Shown one piece after another: positions 1-9,051 of a DNA stretch of 64,000 nucleotides (its first letter is position 1; each line of letters starts with the position of its first letter). A program made the position numbers and the translations under genes. Source of the stretch: Sphingomonas sp. KRR8 (lineage in GTDB: Bacteria; Pseudomonadota; Alphaproteobacteria; Sphingomonadales; Sphingomonadaceae); assembly GCF_023559245.1 (NCBI RefSeq), contig NZ_CP097462.1, positions 1,980,001 through 2,044,000 of the forward strand, written 5' to 3'. A model generated the notes under the pieces. That model was not told where the DNA came from and searched no databases. It worked only from the letters and a program-made list of their open reading frames with translations.

Positions 1-532
1 GAGGCGCCCGCTCCGGGCGCTCACCACGATCAGGACGATCACTGCGCTCGAACCGCTCCGCACGCTCGGACCGATCGGCTCGCTCGGGACGGTCACCGCG
101 CTCGTAGCGGTCGTTCCGCTCCGGACGGTCGTTCCGCTCCGGACGGTCGTTCCGTTCGCGGCGGCGATCCTGGGGCTGGCGCTGCGGGCGCTGCGCCTGC
201 TCCTCGTCCTCGCCCTCGTCCTGATCGTCACCAGCGAAGTCGTTGTCCTCGCCGTCCTCGTCCTCGTCACGCGACGATCGCTGGTCTTCGAACCGCGGGC
301 GGGTTTCGGCCAGCACGCGGAAATAGTGATCGGCGAACTGAAGGTAATATTCGGTCTGGACGCGGTCGCCGGCCATCTGCGCATCACGCGCGAGGCTCTT
401 GTACTTCTCCAGCAGCTGCGCCGCATTGCCGCGCTGGCGACTGTCGCGAGCGTTGCCGCCACCCCCGCCGCCCATACCTTGCGGACGCTGTCCACCACGG
501 CCACGACGGCGGCCGTTTTGACGATTGTTCAT
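1..532 (-). CDS. DUF4167 domain-containing protein (3' end cut by window edge)
   Basis: The start is the ATG at 532, preceded by an AAGGA Shine-Dalgarno (SD) sequence. The frame stays open to the window edge, so the C-terminus is missing. The N-terminus (residues 1-30) is Arg/Gly/Asn-rich. A helical core with AAQLLEKYKSLARDAQMAGD and YYLQFADHYFRVLAE (about residues 36-77) is typical of DUF4167. An acidic stretch and then Arg/Asp/Glu heptads (RNDRPER-like) follow. Function is unknown; the basic/acidic low-complexity ends suggest nucleic-acid or ribosome association, which is inference. It lies downstream of hisS-prfA-prmC on the same strand, a translation-related setting. Confidence 0.85.
   Translation of the reverse strand, partial: MNNRQNGRRRGRGGQRPQGMGGGGGGNARDSRQRGNAAQLLEKYKSLARDAQMAGDRVQTEYYLQFADHYFRVLAETRPRFEDQRSSRDEDEDGEDNDFAGDDQDEGEDEEQAQRPQRQPQDRRRERNDRPERNDRPERNDRYERGDRPERADRSERAERFERSDRPDRGERPERAP
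113..148. repeat. Two exact tandem 18-bp units inside the DUF4167 gene
   Basis: GTTCCGCTCCGGACGGTC occurs at 113-130 and again at 131-148, followed by a partial third copy. It encodes the RNDRPE-type repeats of the low-complexity tail and is a likely site of copy-number slippage. Confidence 0.8.
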
Positions 533-790
533 CAAATGCTTGTTCCTTGTCGCACTGGCGCTGGTCTTCTCCGAAGCGCGTGACAACCGACCCTTCGATG
601 CCGCAGCACGAGCCAAAGCGGCTTGCTGGCCGCCCTCGTGCCCCTAGCCGTCATGTTTTGCGCCGGATTGGTGGCGCCCTCATGAGCGATGTCATCGGGG
701 GTAGCGACGGGAGCGGTCGGGCTCGCTGGAAGCGCGGTTCGCGGCCCCGTTGCTTTCTCCGATGTAGACTGCCGCCCGCGCAATTCCAAG

Positions 791-1624
791 TTATTTGTTG
801 TGCACCTCAACAAGCAGTGCGCGGGGACGGTCGGCGAGGTCTCGCGCAAGCCGGACATCGAGGCCTTCCGCTTCGAACAGCGCAGCGGCACTGTCGGCCT
901 GGTCAAAACCAATCTCGATCGCGGCCAGCCCGTGCGGGCAGAGCAAGCGACCGATCTGCGGAGCGATCCGACGGTAATCATCGAGTCCTTGCGGACCGGC
1001 GAACAACGCTTCGGCGGGCTCGTGCTCGGCGACGCCCGGCCCGAGGTCGGCGTCCGTCGCGACGTACGGCGGGTTGCACAAGATGAGGTCGAAACACTCG
1101 TCCACCCCAACCGCCCAGTCGCCTAGCCGCCACTCCGTTCGACCGTCGAACCCGAGGCGGCGGGCATTGGCCGATGCATAGGACAAGGCGCGGCGGGACG
1201 CGTCGATGCCAAGGCCGGTGGCCCCGGGCCACAGGTCGAGTGCCGCCAGCAGAAGTGTCCCCGGCCCAGTTCCAAGATCGAGAATTCGCGCCGGCGGCTC
1301 GCGGCCTTCGAAATGCTCGAGTGCGGCAGCGATCAGCGTTTCGCTGTCCGGCCGGGGGATCAGCACCCCGGGGCCGACGTGAAGCTCGATGTTCCAGAAG
1401 GCACGACGACCGGTGATGTAGGCGACCGGCTCGCCCGCCCGGCGGCGCTCCACCATGGCGGCGAAGCGCTCTGGGACTGGCCGATCGGGAGGATTAAGCA
1501 GCAACCGGTCGCGGTCGATGCCGAGCGCTTCCGCCATCAGCAACTCGGCGTCCAGGCGAGCCGTATCGCTGAAAGGTGCCAGCGTCCGGGCAGCGTCCGC
1601 AAGCGCCCGGTGAAGAGCTTTCAC
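791..1624 (-). CDS. prmC: Peptide chain release factor N5-glutamine methyltransferase
   Basis: PrmC methylates the glutamine of the GGQ motif in release factors, using S-adenosylmethionine. The 277-residue protein has the family layout: an N-terminal helical domain (about 1-75), the SAM-binding motif DLGTGPG (116-122), and the catalytic NPPY motif (184-187) that holds the target glutamine amide. The GTG start overlaps the prfA stop as GTGA, so it is translationally coupled to its own substrate gene. The length is normal for the family. Confidence 0.95.
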   Translation of the reverse strand: MKALHRALADAARTLAPFSDTARLDAELLMAEALGIDRDRLLLNPPDRPVPERFAAMVERRRAGEPVAYITGRRAFWNIELHVGPGVLIPRPDSETLIAAALEHFEGREPPARILDLGTGPGTLLLAALDLWPGATGLGIDASRRALSYASANARRLGFDGRTEWRLGDWAVGVDECFDLILCNPPYVATDADLGPGVAEHEPAEALFAGPQGLDDYRRIAPQIGRLLCPHGLAAIEIGFDQADSAAALFEAEGLDVRLARDLADRPRALLVEVHNK

Positions 1625-2697
1625 GCTTCCTCGAGTCCGGCGAGCCGCTGCGCCTCGTCCTCGGAAATGAGGGCAGCGGTCAGTTCCTTCAGCCCTGGTC
1701 CTTCCAGGATTTCGGGGAGCTTGTGGAGCGTCAGGTTGATCCGATGATCGGTGACCCGTCCCTGCGGAAAATTGTAAGTGCGGATACGCTCCGAACGATC
1801 GCCGGACCCGACCATCGATCGCCGCGCGCCGGCCCGCTCGCTCGCCAGCCGTTCGCGTTCCAGCTCGAACAATCGGGTCCGCAGCACCTTCAGGGCCTTG
1901 GCCTTGTTCTTGTGCTGGCTCTTTTCATCCTGCTGGATGACGACCAGGCCGCTCGGCAAATGGGTGATGCGAACCGCGCTGTCGGTGGTGTTGACCGACT
2001 GACCGCCCGGACCCGACGAGCGATAGACGTCGATGCGCAGGTCCTTGTCGTCGATCTGAACGTCCACTTCTTCGGCTTCCGGCAGCACCGCAACGGTCGC
2101 GGCCGAGGTGTGGATACGGCCTCCGCTCTCGGTTGCCGGCACGCGCTGGACCCGGTGCACGCCGCTTTCGAACTTCAGCCGGGCAAACACGCCCGAGCCG
2201 TTGATCGAGGCGACGGCCTCCTTGTAGCCGCCAACCTCCGACTGCGAGGCACTGATCAGCTCGAATTTCCAGCCCATCTCGTCGGCGAAGCGCTGGTACA
2301 TGCGCAGGAGATCGCCGGCGAACAGCGCCGCCTCGTCGCCACCGGTCCCCGCACGAACCTCGAGCATGGCGGCACGCTCGTCCGCCGAATCGCGGGGCAG
2401 CAGCTGCAGCGCGAGCGCCCGTTCGGCGTCGGGCAGCCGCTCCTCGATATGGCGTAGCTCCTCGGCCGCCATCTGGCGCAGTTCCTCGTCCCCGTCACGG
2501 GTCATCGCGCCCAGGCTCTCGCGCTCGGCGCGCAAGCGGCGCACTTCGCGCGCGGCCGAGGCGACCGGCTCGATCTGGGCATATTCTTTGGACAGCCGCA
2601 CGAACTCCTCAGGAGCGAGGTCGCCCTTCGCCATCGCCGACGACAGCTCGTTCTTCTTGGCTTCGATTTGCGCGATGCGCTCGGACGAGATCTGCAT
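1621..2697 (-). CDS. prfA: Peptide chain release factor 1
   Basis: RF1 reads UAA and UAG stop codons and triggers peptidyl-tRNA hydrolysis. The 358-residue protein carries the PAT anticodon-like tripeptide (187-189), which marks RF1 rather than RF2, and the catalytic GGQ (231-233) in [15 protein letters not shown]. The N-terminal coiled region (about 5-100) is complete. The ATG at 2697 shares one base with the hisS stop codon, and the gene overlaps prmC by four bases, so the three form one operon. Confidence 0.97.
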   Translation of the reverse strand: MQISSERIAQIEAKKNELSSAMAKGDLAPEEFVRLSKEYAQIEPVASAAREVRRLRAERESLGAMTRDGDEELRQMAAEELRHIEERLPDAERALALQLLPRDSADERAAMLEVRAGTGGDEAALFAGDLLRMYQRFADEMGWKFELISASQSEVGGYKEAVASINGSGVFARLKFESGVHRVQRVPATESGGRIHTSAATVAVLPEAEEVDVQIDDKDLRIDVYRSSGPGGQSVNTTDSAVRITHLPSGLVVIQQDEKSQHKNKAKALKVLRTRLFELERERLASERAGARRSMVGSGDRSERIRTYNFPQGRVTDHRINLTLHKLPEILEGPGLKELTAALISEDEAQRLAGLEEA

Positions 2698-3944
2698 CAG
2701 CGGGTCACCGCCGCTGCGATCATGTCAAAGGCGACCGCTCGCTGTTCACCCGTCGCAAGATCCTTCACCTGCGCGGTTTCGTTGGCCAACTCATCGTCGC
2801 CAATGATGATCGCGAACGCGGCACCGCTGGCGGCCGCTCGAGCCATGCGCTTCTTCATGTTGCCGCGGAACGCCATGTCGGCCGCCAGACCTCCCTGGCG
2901 GAGGCCGGTCAGGATGGCGGTCGCCGCCACCTCCGCCTTGTCGCCCAGTGGTACCAACACCGCTTCGGGCGCCTCTGCTTTCGGCGCATCGATCATCATG
3001 GACAGTCGCTCAATGCCAGCGGCCCAGCCGATTGCCGGCGTGTGCGGGCCGCCCAGGCTCTCGATCAAGCCGTCGTAGCGGCCGCCCGCTAGAACCGTGC
3101 CCTGCGCGCCAAGCCGGTCGGTCATGAATTCGAACGCCGTGTGACGATAATAATCGAGGCCGCGAACGAGCCGGGGCGCCCGCTCCCACTGCACGCCGGC
3201 GGCATCGAGGCCGCTGGTCACGGCGGCGAAGAAGTCGGCGGCCTCGGCCGTTAGGAAGTCGTCGATCGGCGGGGCGCTGTCGACCACCGGCCATTCGGCG
3301 TGGGCCTTGCTGTCGAGAATTCGCAGCGGATTGCGCTCCAGCCGGTCGCGGCTGTCCTCACTAAGGTCCGCTACCCGACCACGAAAATGCTCGTAGAGCG
3401 CTGCCCTCCAAGCTGCGCGGGTTTGGGGGTCGCCGAGCGTGTTGAGCTTGAGCACCGCGCCAGCGCCGATGCCCAACTCCTTCAGCAACTGGTCGGCGAA
3501 CAGCAGCACCTCGACGTCCGCCTGCGGCTCTCCGGCACCCAGGATCTCGGCATCGAGCTGGTGGAACTGGCGGAAGCGCCCCTTTTGCGGACGCTCGTAG
3601 CGGAAGGCCGGTCCGTGCGTGGCGACCTTCAGCGGCGCATATTGCTGCCAACCCTCAGTCAGGTAAGCGCGGGCGATCCCGGCCGTGAACTCCGGACGCA
3701 AGGTGAGGCTATCGCCACCGCGATCCTCGAAGCTGTACATCTCCTTGGAGACGACATCCGTAGTCTCTCCAAGCGAGCGGGCAAAGACGGCGGTGGGCTC
3801 CAGGACGGGCACTTCGACCCGCTTGAAACCGAACAGCCGGCGGGTCTTCTCGAACGCGGCGACGACCGCGTGAAAACGGTCGGCTTCCTCGCCAAGGAGG
3901 GACTGCATTCCGCGAACGGGCTGAGGGGTCTGGATTTGCGCCAT
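2697..3944 (-). CDS. hisS: Histidyl-tRNA synthetase
   Basis: This class II synthetase charges tRNA-His. Visible signatures are the motif 2 region [14 protein letters not shown] with [18 protein letters not shown] downstream, the histidine-binding loop [19 protein letters not shown], and motif 3 in [11 protein letters not shown]-terminal anticodon-binding domain follows. The chosen start is ATG 3944 ([14 protein letters not shown]...), which fits family N-termini; an in-frame GTG at 3962 would add six residues. No clear SD precedes either start, and an AATATT box directly before the ATG could be a -10 element of a leaderless message. First gene of the hisS-prfA-prmC operon. Confidence 0.95.
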   Translation of the reverse strand: MAQIQTPQPVRGMQSLLGEEADRFHAVVAAFEKTRRLFGFKRVEVPVLEPTAVFARSLGETTDVVSKEMYSFEDRGGDSLTLRPEFTAGIARAYLTEGWQQYAPLKVATHGPAFRYERPQKGRFRQFHQLDAEILGAGEPQADVEVLLFADQLLKELGIGAGAVLKLNTLGDPQTRAAWRAALYEHFRGRVADLSEDSRDRLERNPLRILDSKAHAEWPVVDSAPPIDDFLTAEAADFFAAVTSGLDAAGVQWERAPRLVRGLDYYRHTAFEFMTDRLGAQGTVLAGGRYDGLIESLGGPHTPAIGWAAGIERLSMMIDAPKAEAPEAVLVPLGDKAEVAATAILTGLRQGGLAADMAFRGNMKKRMARAAASGAAFAIIIGDDELANETAQVKDLATGEQRAVAFDMIAAAVTR

Positions 3945-3997
3945 AATATTGCGCTGCGCCACTAGCGGCTGGGCGCGGCGCTGGCTAGGCGGTCCCG

Positions 3998-5911
3998 ATG
4001 AAGGCTATCCTCCTTGCCACGGCGCTGGTCGCCGCTTCGCCGCTGCTCGCACAGAACAGCACTCCCACGGCCGTCCTCCCGGTCGACCGTGTTCCTGCCG
4101 CCCGCGACATGCCTTATCCCGGCACGATCCAGCTCGAGGTCGACGCGACCGATACTGACCGGGCGATCTTCGCCGTGCGCCAGATGATTCCGGTCGCCGG
4201 CCCGGGCGACCTGGTGCTGTTGTTGCCCAAGTGGCTGCCCGGCGCACACGGTCCCGACGGCAAGCCCGAGAAGATCGCCGGGCTGGTCATCAAGACCGCC
4301 GAGGGCACCGTGCTGCCCTGGGTCCGCGACACGGTTGAGACCAACGGCTACCATGTCGACGTTCCCGCCGGCACTCGTGCGATCGAGGCCCGCTTCCAAT
4401 ATCTCTCGCCGACGCAGCCGAACCAGGGCCGGATCGTCTCCACCCCGTCGATCAGCAACGTCCAGTGGGACCAGATGTCACTCTATCCGGCGGGGTATTA
4501 CACTCGCCAGATTCCCGTTCAGGCAACGCTGGTCCTGCCCGCCGGGTGGCAGGCGGCAACCGCGCTTCGTCCGGCCGGCGCCGCGCCCGCCACCGGCAAC
4601 CGCATCACTTATGGCACCGTCTCCTACGAGACCCTGGTCGATTCGCCGGTGTTCGCCGGCCGCTACTTCCGCAAGGACGACCTCGGCCACGGCGTCGCCC
4701 TCAACAGCGTCGCCGACGCTCCCGACGAGCTGAAGATCCCGCCGGCCGTCCTCGCCAAGCATCGGTCGATGGTCGATCAGGCGGTGAAGCTGTTTGGCTC
4801 CCGTCATTTCGATCATTACGACTTCCTCAATGCCGTGACCGACGAACTGGGCGGCATCGGTCTGGAGCACCACCGCTCGACCGAGATCGACGTTGGCCTC
4901 GGCTACTTCACCGAATACGACAAGCACCTGCTCGATCGGAACGTGTTCGCGCATGAGTTCACGCACAGCTGGGACGGCAAGTTCCGGCGCGGCGCCGACC
5001 TCTACACCCCCGACTACAGTACCCCGATGCGCAACAGCCTGCTGTGGGTTTACGAAGGCCAGACGCAATTCTGGGGCAACGTGCTGGAAGCCCGCTCCGG
5101 CATGAGCAGCAAGCAGGACGTGCTCGACAAGCTGGCGATGGTTGCGGCTAGCCTCGACTCGCTTCCGGGGAAGAGTTGGCGTCCGCTGCTCGACACCACC
5201 AACGATCCCATCATCCAGAACCGCGCTCCGGAACCGTGGGGCAGCTATCAGCGCTCGGAGGATTATTACAACGAGGGCATGCTGATCTGGCTCGAAGCCG
5301 ACGCCACCATTCGCGGCGGCACCGGCAACCGGCGCGGCATGGACGATTTCGCCAAGGCGTTCTTCGGGGTTCGCGACGGCGACTGGGGCGAGCTGCTCTA
5401 CACCCGTGAAGACGTCATCCGCACGCTGAACCAGGTCTATCCATACGACTGGGCCCGGTTTTTCGCGGAGCGGGTCGACGAAGTCCGCCCCCGCGCTCCG
5501 CTCGAGGGTTTCACCCGCTCCGGTTACCAGCTGACGTTCACCGACGAGCCCACCGGCGCCTGGAAGGCCCGTGAGAGCAGCGGCAAGAGCACCGATCTCA
5601 CCTACTCGCTTGGACTCACTGTCCGCGAGAAGAAGATCGGCGGCGTGCGCTGGGGCAGCCCGGCCTTCACCGCGGCGCTGCGTACCGGGGACGAGTTGCT
5701 CGCCATTGGAGAGCGGGCCTATTCGGACGAATCCTTGCGCAACGCGGTGACGAATGCCAAAGGCGGCTCAACCCCCATCCGCCTGACCTTCAAGCGTGGC
5801 AACGCCGTGCGAACGGTCGCCATTCCTTACTATGATGGCCTCCGCTATCCGCGCTTCACCAAGGTCGGGAAGGGGCGGGGCGCCCTCGATATTCTGCTGG
5901 AGCCGAAGTGA
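3998..5911 (+). CDS. M61 family metallopeptidase (glycyl aminopeptidase type) with PDZ domain
   Basis: This is a periplasmic or exported zinc peptidase. Residues 1-19 form a signal peptide with a likely cleavage site at LLAQN. The zinc motif HEFTH sits near residue 319, and the third ligand glutamate lies in [11 protein letters not shown]. An N-terminal beta domain (about 35-210) precedes the catalytic domain, and a PDZ-like domain with [12 protein letters not shown] lies near 560-630, as in the M61 family. At 637 residues the length is normal. The stop codon overlaps the start of the pyrophosphatase gene by GTGA, so the two genes are coupled although functionally unrelated. Confidence 0.9.
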   Translation: MKAILLATALVAASPLLAQNSTPTAVLPVDRVPAARDMPYPGTIQLEVDATDTDRAIFAVRQMIPVAGPGDLVLLLPKWLPGAHGPDGKPEKIAGLVIKTAEGTVLPWVRDTVETNGYHVDVPAGTRAIEARFQYLSPTQPNQGRIVSTPSISNVQWDQMSLYPAGYYTRQIPVQATLVLPAGWQAATALRPAGAAPATGNRITYGTVSYETLVDSPVFAGRYFRKDDLGHGVALNSVADAPDELKIPPAVLAKHRSMVDQAVKLFGSRHFDHYDFLNAVTDELGGIGLEHHRSTEIDVGLGYFTEYDKHLLDRNVFAHEFTHSWDGKFRRGADLYTPDYSTPMRNSLLWVYEGQTQFWGNVLEARSGMSSKQDVLDKLAMVAASLDSLPGKSWRPLLDTTNDPIIQNRAPEPWGSYQRSEDYYNEGMLIWLEADATIRGGTGNRRGMDDFAKAFFGVRDGDWGELLYTREDVIRTLNQVYPYDWARFFAERVDEVRPRAPLEGFTRSGYQLTFTDEPTGAWKARESSGKSTDLTYSLGLTVREKKIGGVRWGSPAFTAALRTGDELLAIGERAYSDESLRNAVTNAKGGSTPIRLTFKRGNAVRTVAIPYYDGLRYPRFTKVGKGRGALDILLEPK

Positions 5912-6450
5912 ACCTCGATCTCGTCCCCGCGGGGAAGAACCCGCCCGAGTCCGTCAATGTGCTGATTGAAGTCCCGATCGGTGGAGAGCCGGTCAAGTAT
6001 GAGCTGGACAAGGAGTCGGGAGCGATCTTCGTCGATCGCATCCTGCACACTTCCATGCGCTATCCCGCGAATTACGGCTTCATCCCGCATACGCTGGGTG
6101 ACGACGGTGACCCGCTCGACTGCCTGGTGGTCGCGCGCTCACCCTTCTTCCCCGGCTCCGTGGTTCGCGCGCGGCCGATCGCGGTGCTGTTCCTGGAGGA
6201 TGAAGCTGGCGGCGACGAGAAGCTGCTCGCCGTTCCCGAGTTCAAGACCTCACCCTATTATGAGGGTGTCCACGAGGGCGAGGACCTACCCGCCATCGTG
6301 ATGGACCAGATCAGTCACTTCTTCACCCACTACAAGGACCTGGAGCCGGAAAAGTGGACTCGCGTCGGCCGCTGGGGCGGACGCGAGGAGGCCTATGACG
6401 TGATCCGCGCCGGTCTCGAGCGGGCCAAGAACGTCAAGTTCGAGGCCTGA
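5908..6450 (+). CDS. ppa: Inorganic pyrophosphatase (family I, soluble)
   Basis: The enzyme hydrolyses pyrophosphate to two phosphates in the cytoplasm, pulling biosynthetic reactions forward. The 180-residue protein has the family I signature DGDPLDCLV with three metal-binding aspartates, the N-terminal EVPIGGEPVKYELDKESG segment, and YPANYGFIP. The start is a GTG overlapping the stop of the M61 peptidase gene (GTGA). Length and motifs are complete. Confidence 0.96.
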   Translation: MNLDLVPAGKNPPESVNVLIEVPIGGEPVKYELDKESGAIFVDRILHTSMRYPANYGFIPHTLGDDGDPLDCLVVARSPFFPGSVVRARPIAVLFLEDEAGGDEKLLAVPEFKTSPYYEGVHEGEDLPAIVMDQISHFFTHYKDLEPEKWTRVGRWGGREEAYDVIRAGLERAKNVKFEA

Positions 6451-6461
6451 CGATCAGCAAT

Positions 6462-6492
6462 CGGCGGCGCCAAATTCCATTGGCGTCCGCCG
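6462..6492. terminator. Hairpin between convergent ppa and radical SAM genes
   Basis: CGGCGGCGCCAA (6462-6473) pairs with the arm at 6480-6492 with one bulged T. No T-tract follows on either strand, so a Rho-independent terminator is doubtful. It lies in the 64-bp gap between two convergent stops. Confidence 0.35.
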
Positions 6493-6514
6493 GTTCGCTC
6501 CCCACGCCAAGTCG

Positions 6515-8254
6515 CTACTTGAACGTCCGCGGCATCAATCTAGAAGCTCGCCCGCGCCGTACGTCTGGCCGGGCGCATCCGTGGACACTCACTCGCGACC
6601 GCTGAGCAGCCGGACTCCGTGATAGAGCGCGGCGCATCCGCCGCCGAAGATGGCGATCGCGATCAGCAGGAACAGGCCCATTTCGCTGTCGAAGTCGCTG
6701 CCGAGCGTCGGCAGCAGCATCAGCCCGCAACCGCCGCCAAGCAGCAATGCGAACAGCCCGAAACAGCTGAGGAACAGCCCGGCAAGCATGTTGCCGACAT
6801 CCACCTTCCCATTCGGATCGCGATAACTCACGCTGGCAGCCCCCCATGGCAACAAGCTTGGCGGCGCCAGGGGCGCCCGGTCGGTAGAAGTTGTTGTAGG
6901 TATCGAACGGGATCAATCGCCCGTCGGTGGTAGCGAAGTGGATGCAGCTGCGCTTCACCGTCCCGAGATCGAAGTTGAAGCGATCGAGAAACTGGATGAT
7001 CGCGACCTTGAACGTATCCTTGTAGGCCAGCTCGGCCGGAGTCTCGATCTCCGGCAGGCAGCAGAACAGGCTCGCCAGGCGCTCGGCATTGTTGCCTTCG
7101 ACCGTGGACAGGCTGAGCAGCTCGAAGATGCGCGCCTTGAGCGCGGGATCGCGCTCGAAGCTGATACTGTTGGGCGCGGCGAGTACCGCCTGCTCGCGCG
7201 GCAGGAGGCTGGTGACCGGCACCACATTGCGCCCATGGCGAATGCCATAGCCGATGCAGATCTGGTCGGGATTGCAGGGCAGCGGCACCATGTCCTCCGC
7301 CCTGAACACCCCGCCGCGCGCAATCTCACGGCGCAAACCGGACAAAGTTGTCCGATGCAGTCCGGGATCGAAACCATCATTGCGGCCGGCGTCCTGGACG
7401 GGCTGGAAGACGACGCCGCGAACACAGGACCAGGTCAGCGCATGGTCGACGATCGCCGCGCATTCATGGTCATTGACGCCCTTGCGCACCGCACAGACCA
7501 GGGTCGTGGAAACGCCGGCTCGTTCCAGCCGCTCCAGCGCCTGTTGCCGGATGCGCGCCAGCTTCGCCCCGCGCAGGGTCATCAGCGAAGCATCGGACAG
7601 GCTGTCGAACTGAAGATAGACCTCGAACCCCGGCCCGATCTCCGCCAGCCTCTCCGCGAATCCTTCCTCGGTGGCGATCCGCACCCCGTTGGTGTTGATC
7701 ATCAGGTGGCGGATCGGCCGCGACCGCGCAGCCGCGACGATTTCCCAGAATTGCGGGTGGATGGTTGGCTCACCACCCGACAGCTGGACCAGGTCGGGCT
7801 CACCTTCCGCCAGCACCACTGCGTCGAGCATCCGCTCCACCTCGGCAAGTGGCCGGTGCCCGCCGCGCCCTACCGCGCTGTCGGCGAAGCACACCGGACA
7901 GCTCAAGTTGCAAGCGTCGTTGATCTCCACGATCGCCAGGCAACTATGTTGCTCATGATCGGGGCAGAGACCGCAATCCCAGGGGCAACCATGCTCCGTT
8001 CGCGAGCCGAAGTGGTGCGGCCGGTCGCCCGGTTTGACCCAGTGCCGAAGCGAAAGCCAGTAGTCCGCGTCGTCCTCGATCAGCGTCTTGGAGACGCCGT
8101 GCGTGGGACATCGCTTCTGCAGGAAGACCCGGCCGTCCTCGCCGATCTGCTTGGCCGGGACGAGATCCCAGCACTGCTCACAAAGGCTGGTGGTCTGCCC
8201 GTAGAAGAGCCATGGACTGGCCTTGCGCAAGGCCGCTGCGACGGGCGCGTTCAT
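6515..8254 (-). CDS. Radical SAM enzyme of the MJ0619/tetraether-lipid-synthase-like family
   Basis: The cysteine layout resembles the archaeal MJ0619/Tes family: a rubredoxin-like CxxC plus Cys at 25, 28 and 49; an auxiliary cluster motif CPWDCGLCPDHEQHSC (90-105); the radical SAM motif CNLSCPVC (115-122); GGEPT (160-164); and a C-terminal SCIHFATTDGRLIPF block with YNNFYR at about 453-458. Archaeal Tes joins lipid tails by C-C bonds; older annotation of MJ0619 was a pterin methyltransferase, so the substrate here is open. The start at 8254 overlaps the upstream Lgt-like gene by 77 bases, but no later start precedes the conserved region. Residues after about 472 are Arg-rich, overlap a separate membrane-protein frame, and look like read-through into the neighbour's alternative frame. 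Confidence 0.75.
   Translation of the reverse strand: MNAPVAAALRKASPWLFYGQTTSLCEQCWDLVPAKQIGEDGRVFLQKRCPTHGVSKTLIEDDADYWLSLRHWVKPGDRPHHFGSRTEHGCPWDCGLCPDHEQHSCLAIVEINDACNLSCPVCFADSAVGRGGHRPLAEVERMLDAVVLAEGEPDLVQLSGGEPTIHPQFWEIVAAARSRPIRHLMINTNGVRIATEEGFAERLAEIGPGFEVYLQFDSLSDASLMTLRGAKLARIRQQALERLERAGVSTTLVCAVRKGVNDHECAAIVDHALTWSCVRGVVFQPVQDAGRNDGFDPGLHRTTLSGLRREIARGGVFRAEDMVPLPCNPDQICIGYGIRHGRNVVPVTSLLPREQAVLAAPNSISFERDPALKARIFELLSLSTVEGNNAERLASLFCCLPEIETPAELAYKDTFKVAIIQFLDRFNFDLGTVKRSCIHFATTDGRLIPFDTYNNFYRPGAPGAAKLVAMGGCQRELSRSEWEGGCRQHACRAVPQLFRAVRIAAWRRLRADAAADARQRLRQRNGPVPADRDRHLRRRMRRALSRSPAAQRSRVSVHGCARPDVRRGRASRLMPRTFK
6589..6831 (-). CDS. Small hydrophobic protein (about 80 aa) in a different frame from the radical SAM tail
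   Basis: From a GTG at 6831 (GGGGGG about 9 bases upstream could be an SD) the frame encodes MSYRDPNGKVDVGNMLAGLF and then two clear membrane segments (about residues 15-38 and 47-68). The hydrophobic pattern is that of a real membrane protein, whereas the overlapping radical SAM frame reads as Arg-rich nonsense-like sequence here. No family was recognised. It may follow the radical SAM gene as a third member of the Lgt-like/radical SAM operon. Confidence 0.55.
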   Translation of the reverse strand: MSYRDPNGKVDVGNMLAGLFLSCFGLFALLLGGGCGLMLLPTLGSDFDSEMGLFLLIAIAIFGGGCAALYHGVRLLSGRE

Positions 8255-8942
8255 TGTAGAACAAGGCGTAAGCCAGCAGGGCGATGCTGAGAAGCTGGAA
8301 AATGTTCAGCCCGGCTACCACCGTAGGGTAAGGCTTCAGGAACTCCCAGGCGAAGCGCTGCACCGCATAGAAGGCGACAAAGGCATAAAAGCCGCGCTCG
8401 ACGGCCCAGGGTGCGCGCCCGCGAAGAGCGCGCAGGTAAACCGCCAGGAACAGCAGCATGGCCGCACTCTCGTACAGCTGAACCGGATGGCGCGGGACGC
8501 CGTCGCCAAGGTTGATCCCCCAAGGAAGACTCGTTGGCCTTCCGAAGGTCTGGTCCGACACCCCGGCGAACAGGCAGCCCAGCCGCCCTACTGCAATGCC
8601 AGCCGCCAGCGGAGCGACCCAGATCGCACCGGTCGAGATGCGTATGCCCTTCGCCAGCTTGAACAGCTCAACCGCGATGATCGCGCCGGCGAGCGCTCCG
8701 GCAACGCTGTGGCCCAGGTGCAAACCCCCGGCGAGGGAAAGATTGAGGGAGCCGAACAGATAGGCTCCGGATATGCCGCCGCCAGCCAGTGCGGCGAGGT
8801 AGCCAAGGCCGAATGCTCGCGCCGACGACGCAGCGGTTTTCGGCAGATATCGGGGGACGACCCACCGCGCGACCATGGCGCCCGTGACCCAGGCGAGCAG
8901 ATCAAAGGCGAGATGCCAGTGCGGGTTGGTAGGCAGGACCAT
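8178..8942 (-). CDS. Lgt-like (prolipoprotein diacylglyceryl transferase family) membrane protein, divergent active site
   Basis: This is a 254-residue multi-pass protein with about seven membrane segments. It keeps Lgt landmarks: GRLG at 119-122, RHPVQLYE at 151-158, and R196/E200 in the QRFAWEF block. Compared with E. coli Lgt (GRLGNFINGELWG), the Asn after GRLG is Cys (123) and the Glu five residues later is Val (128), both positions important in Lgt. It therefore probably does not do standard lipoprotein modification. It is immediately upstream of, and overlaps, the Tes-like radical SAM gene, which suggests a shared lipid-related task. Confidence 0.75.
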   Translation of the reverse strand: MVLPTNPHWHLAFDLLAWVTGAMVARWVVPRYLPKTAASSARAFGLGYLAALAGGGISGAYLFGSLNLSLAGGLHLGHSVAGALAGAIIAVELFKLAKGIRISTGAIWVAPLAAGIAVGRLGCLFAGVSDQTFGRPTSLPWGINLGDGVPRHPVQLYESAAMLLFLAVYLRALRGRAPWAVERGFYAFVAFYAVQRFAWEFLKPYPTVVAGLNIFQLLSIALLAYALFYNERARRSGLAQGQSMALLRADHQPL

Positions 8943-9051
8943 CGGCCAGCGAGGCTGGCGGGCTGATCTGCATTAGGCAAGCGGCGCTTGCGGCCACGCC
9001 GCCAAGCTGGAAAGCTTCACCGATTCGCTTGTTCACCCGGAAGGATCCGCC

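Noticed and set aside
532..1624. Several frames overlapping prmC (for example 547-1086 and 689-1126)
   Set aside because: All are antisense or alternate frames of a gene with clear PrmC motifs; none has an SD or family signature.
6462..6492. A terminator for ppa and radical SAM genes
   Set aside because: The hairpin is real but lacks a U-tract on both strands, so it is listed only as low confidence.
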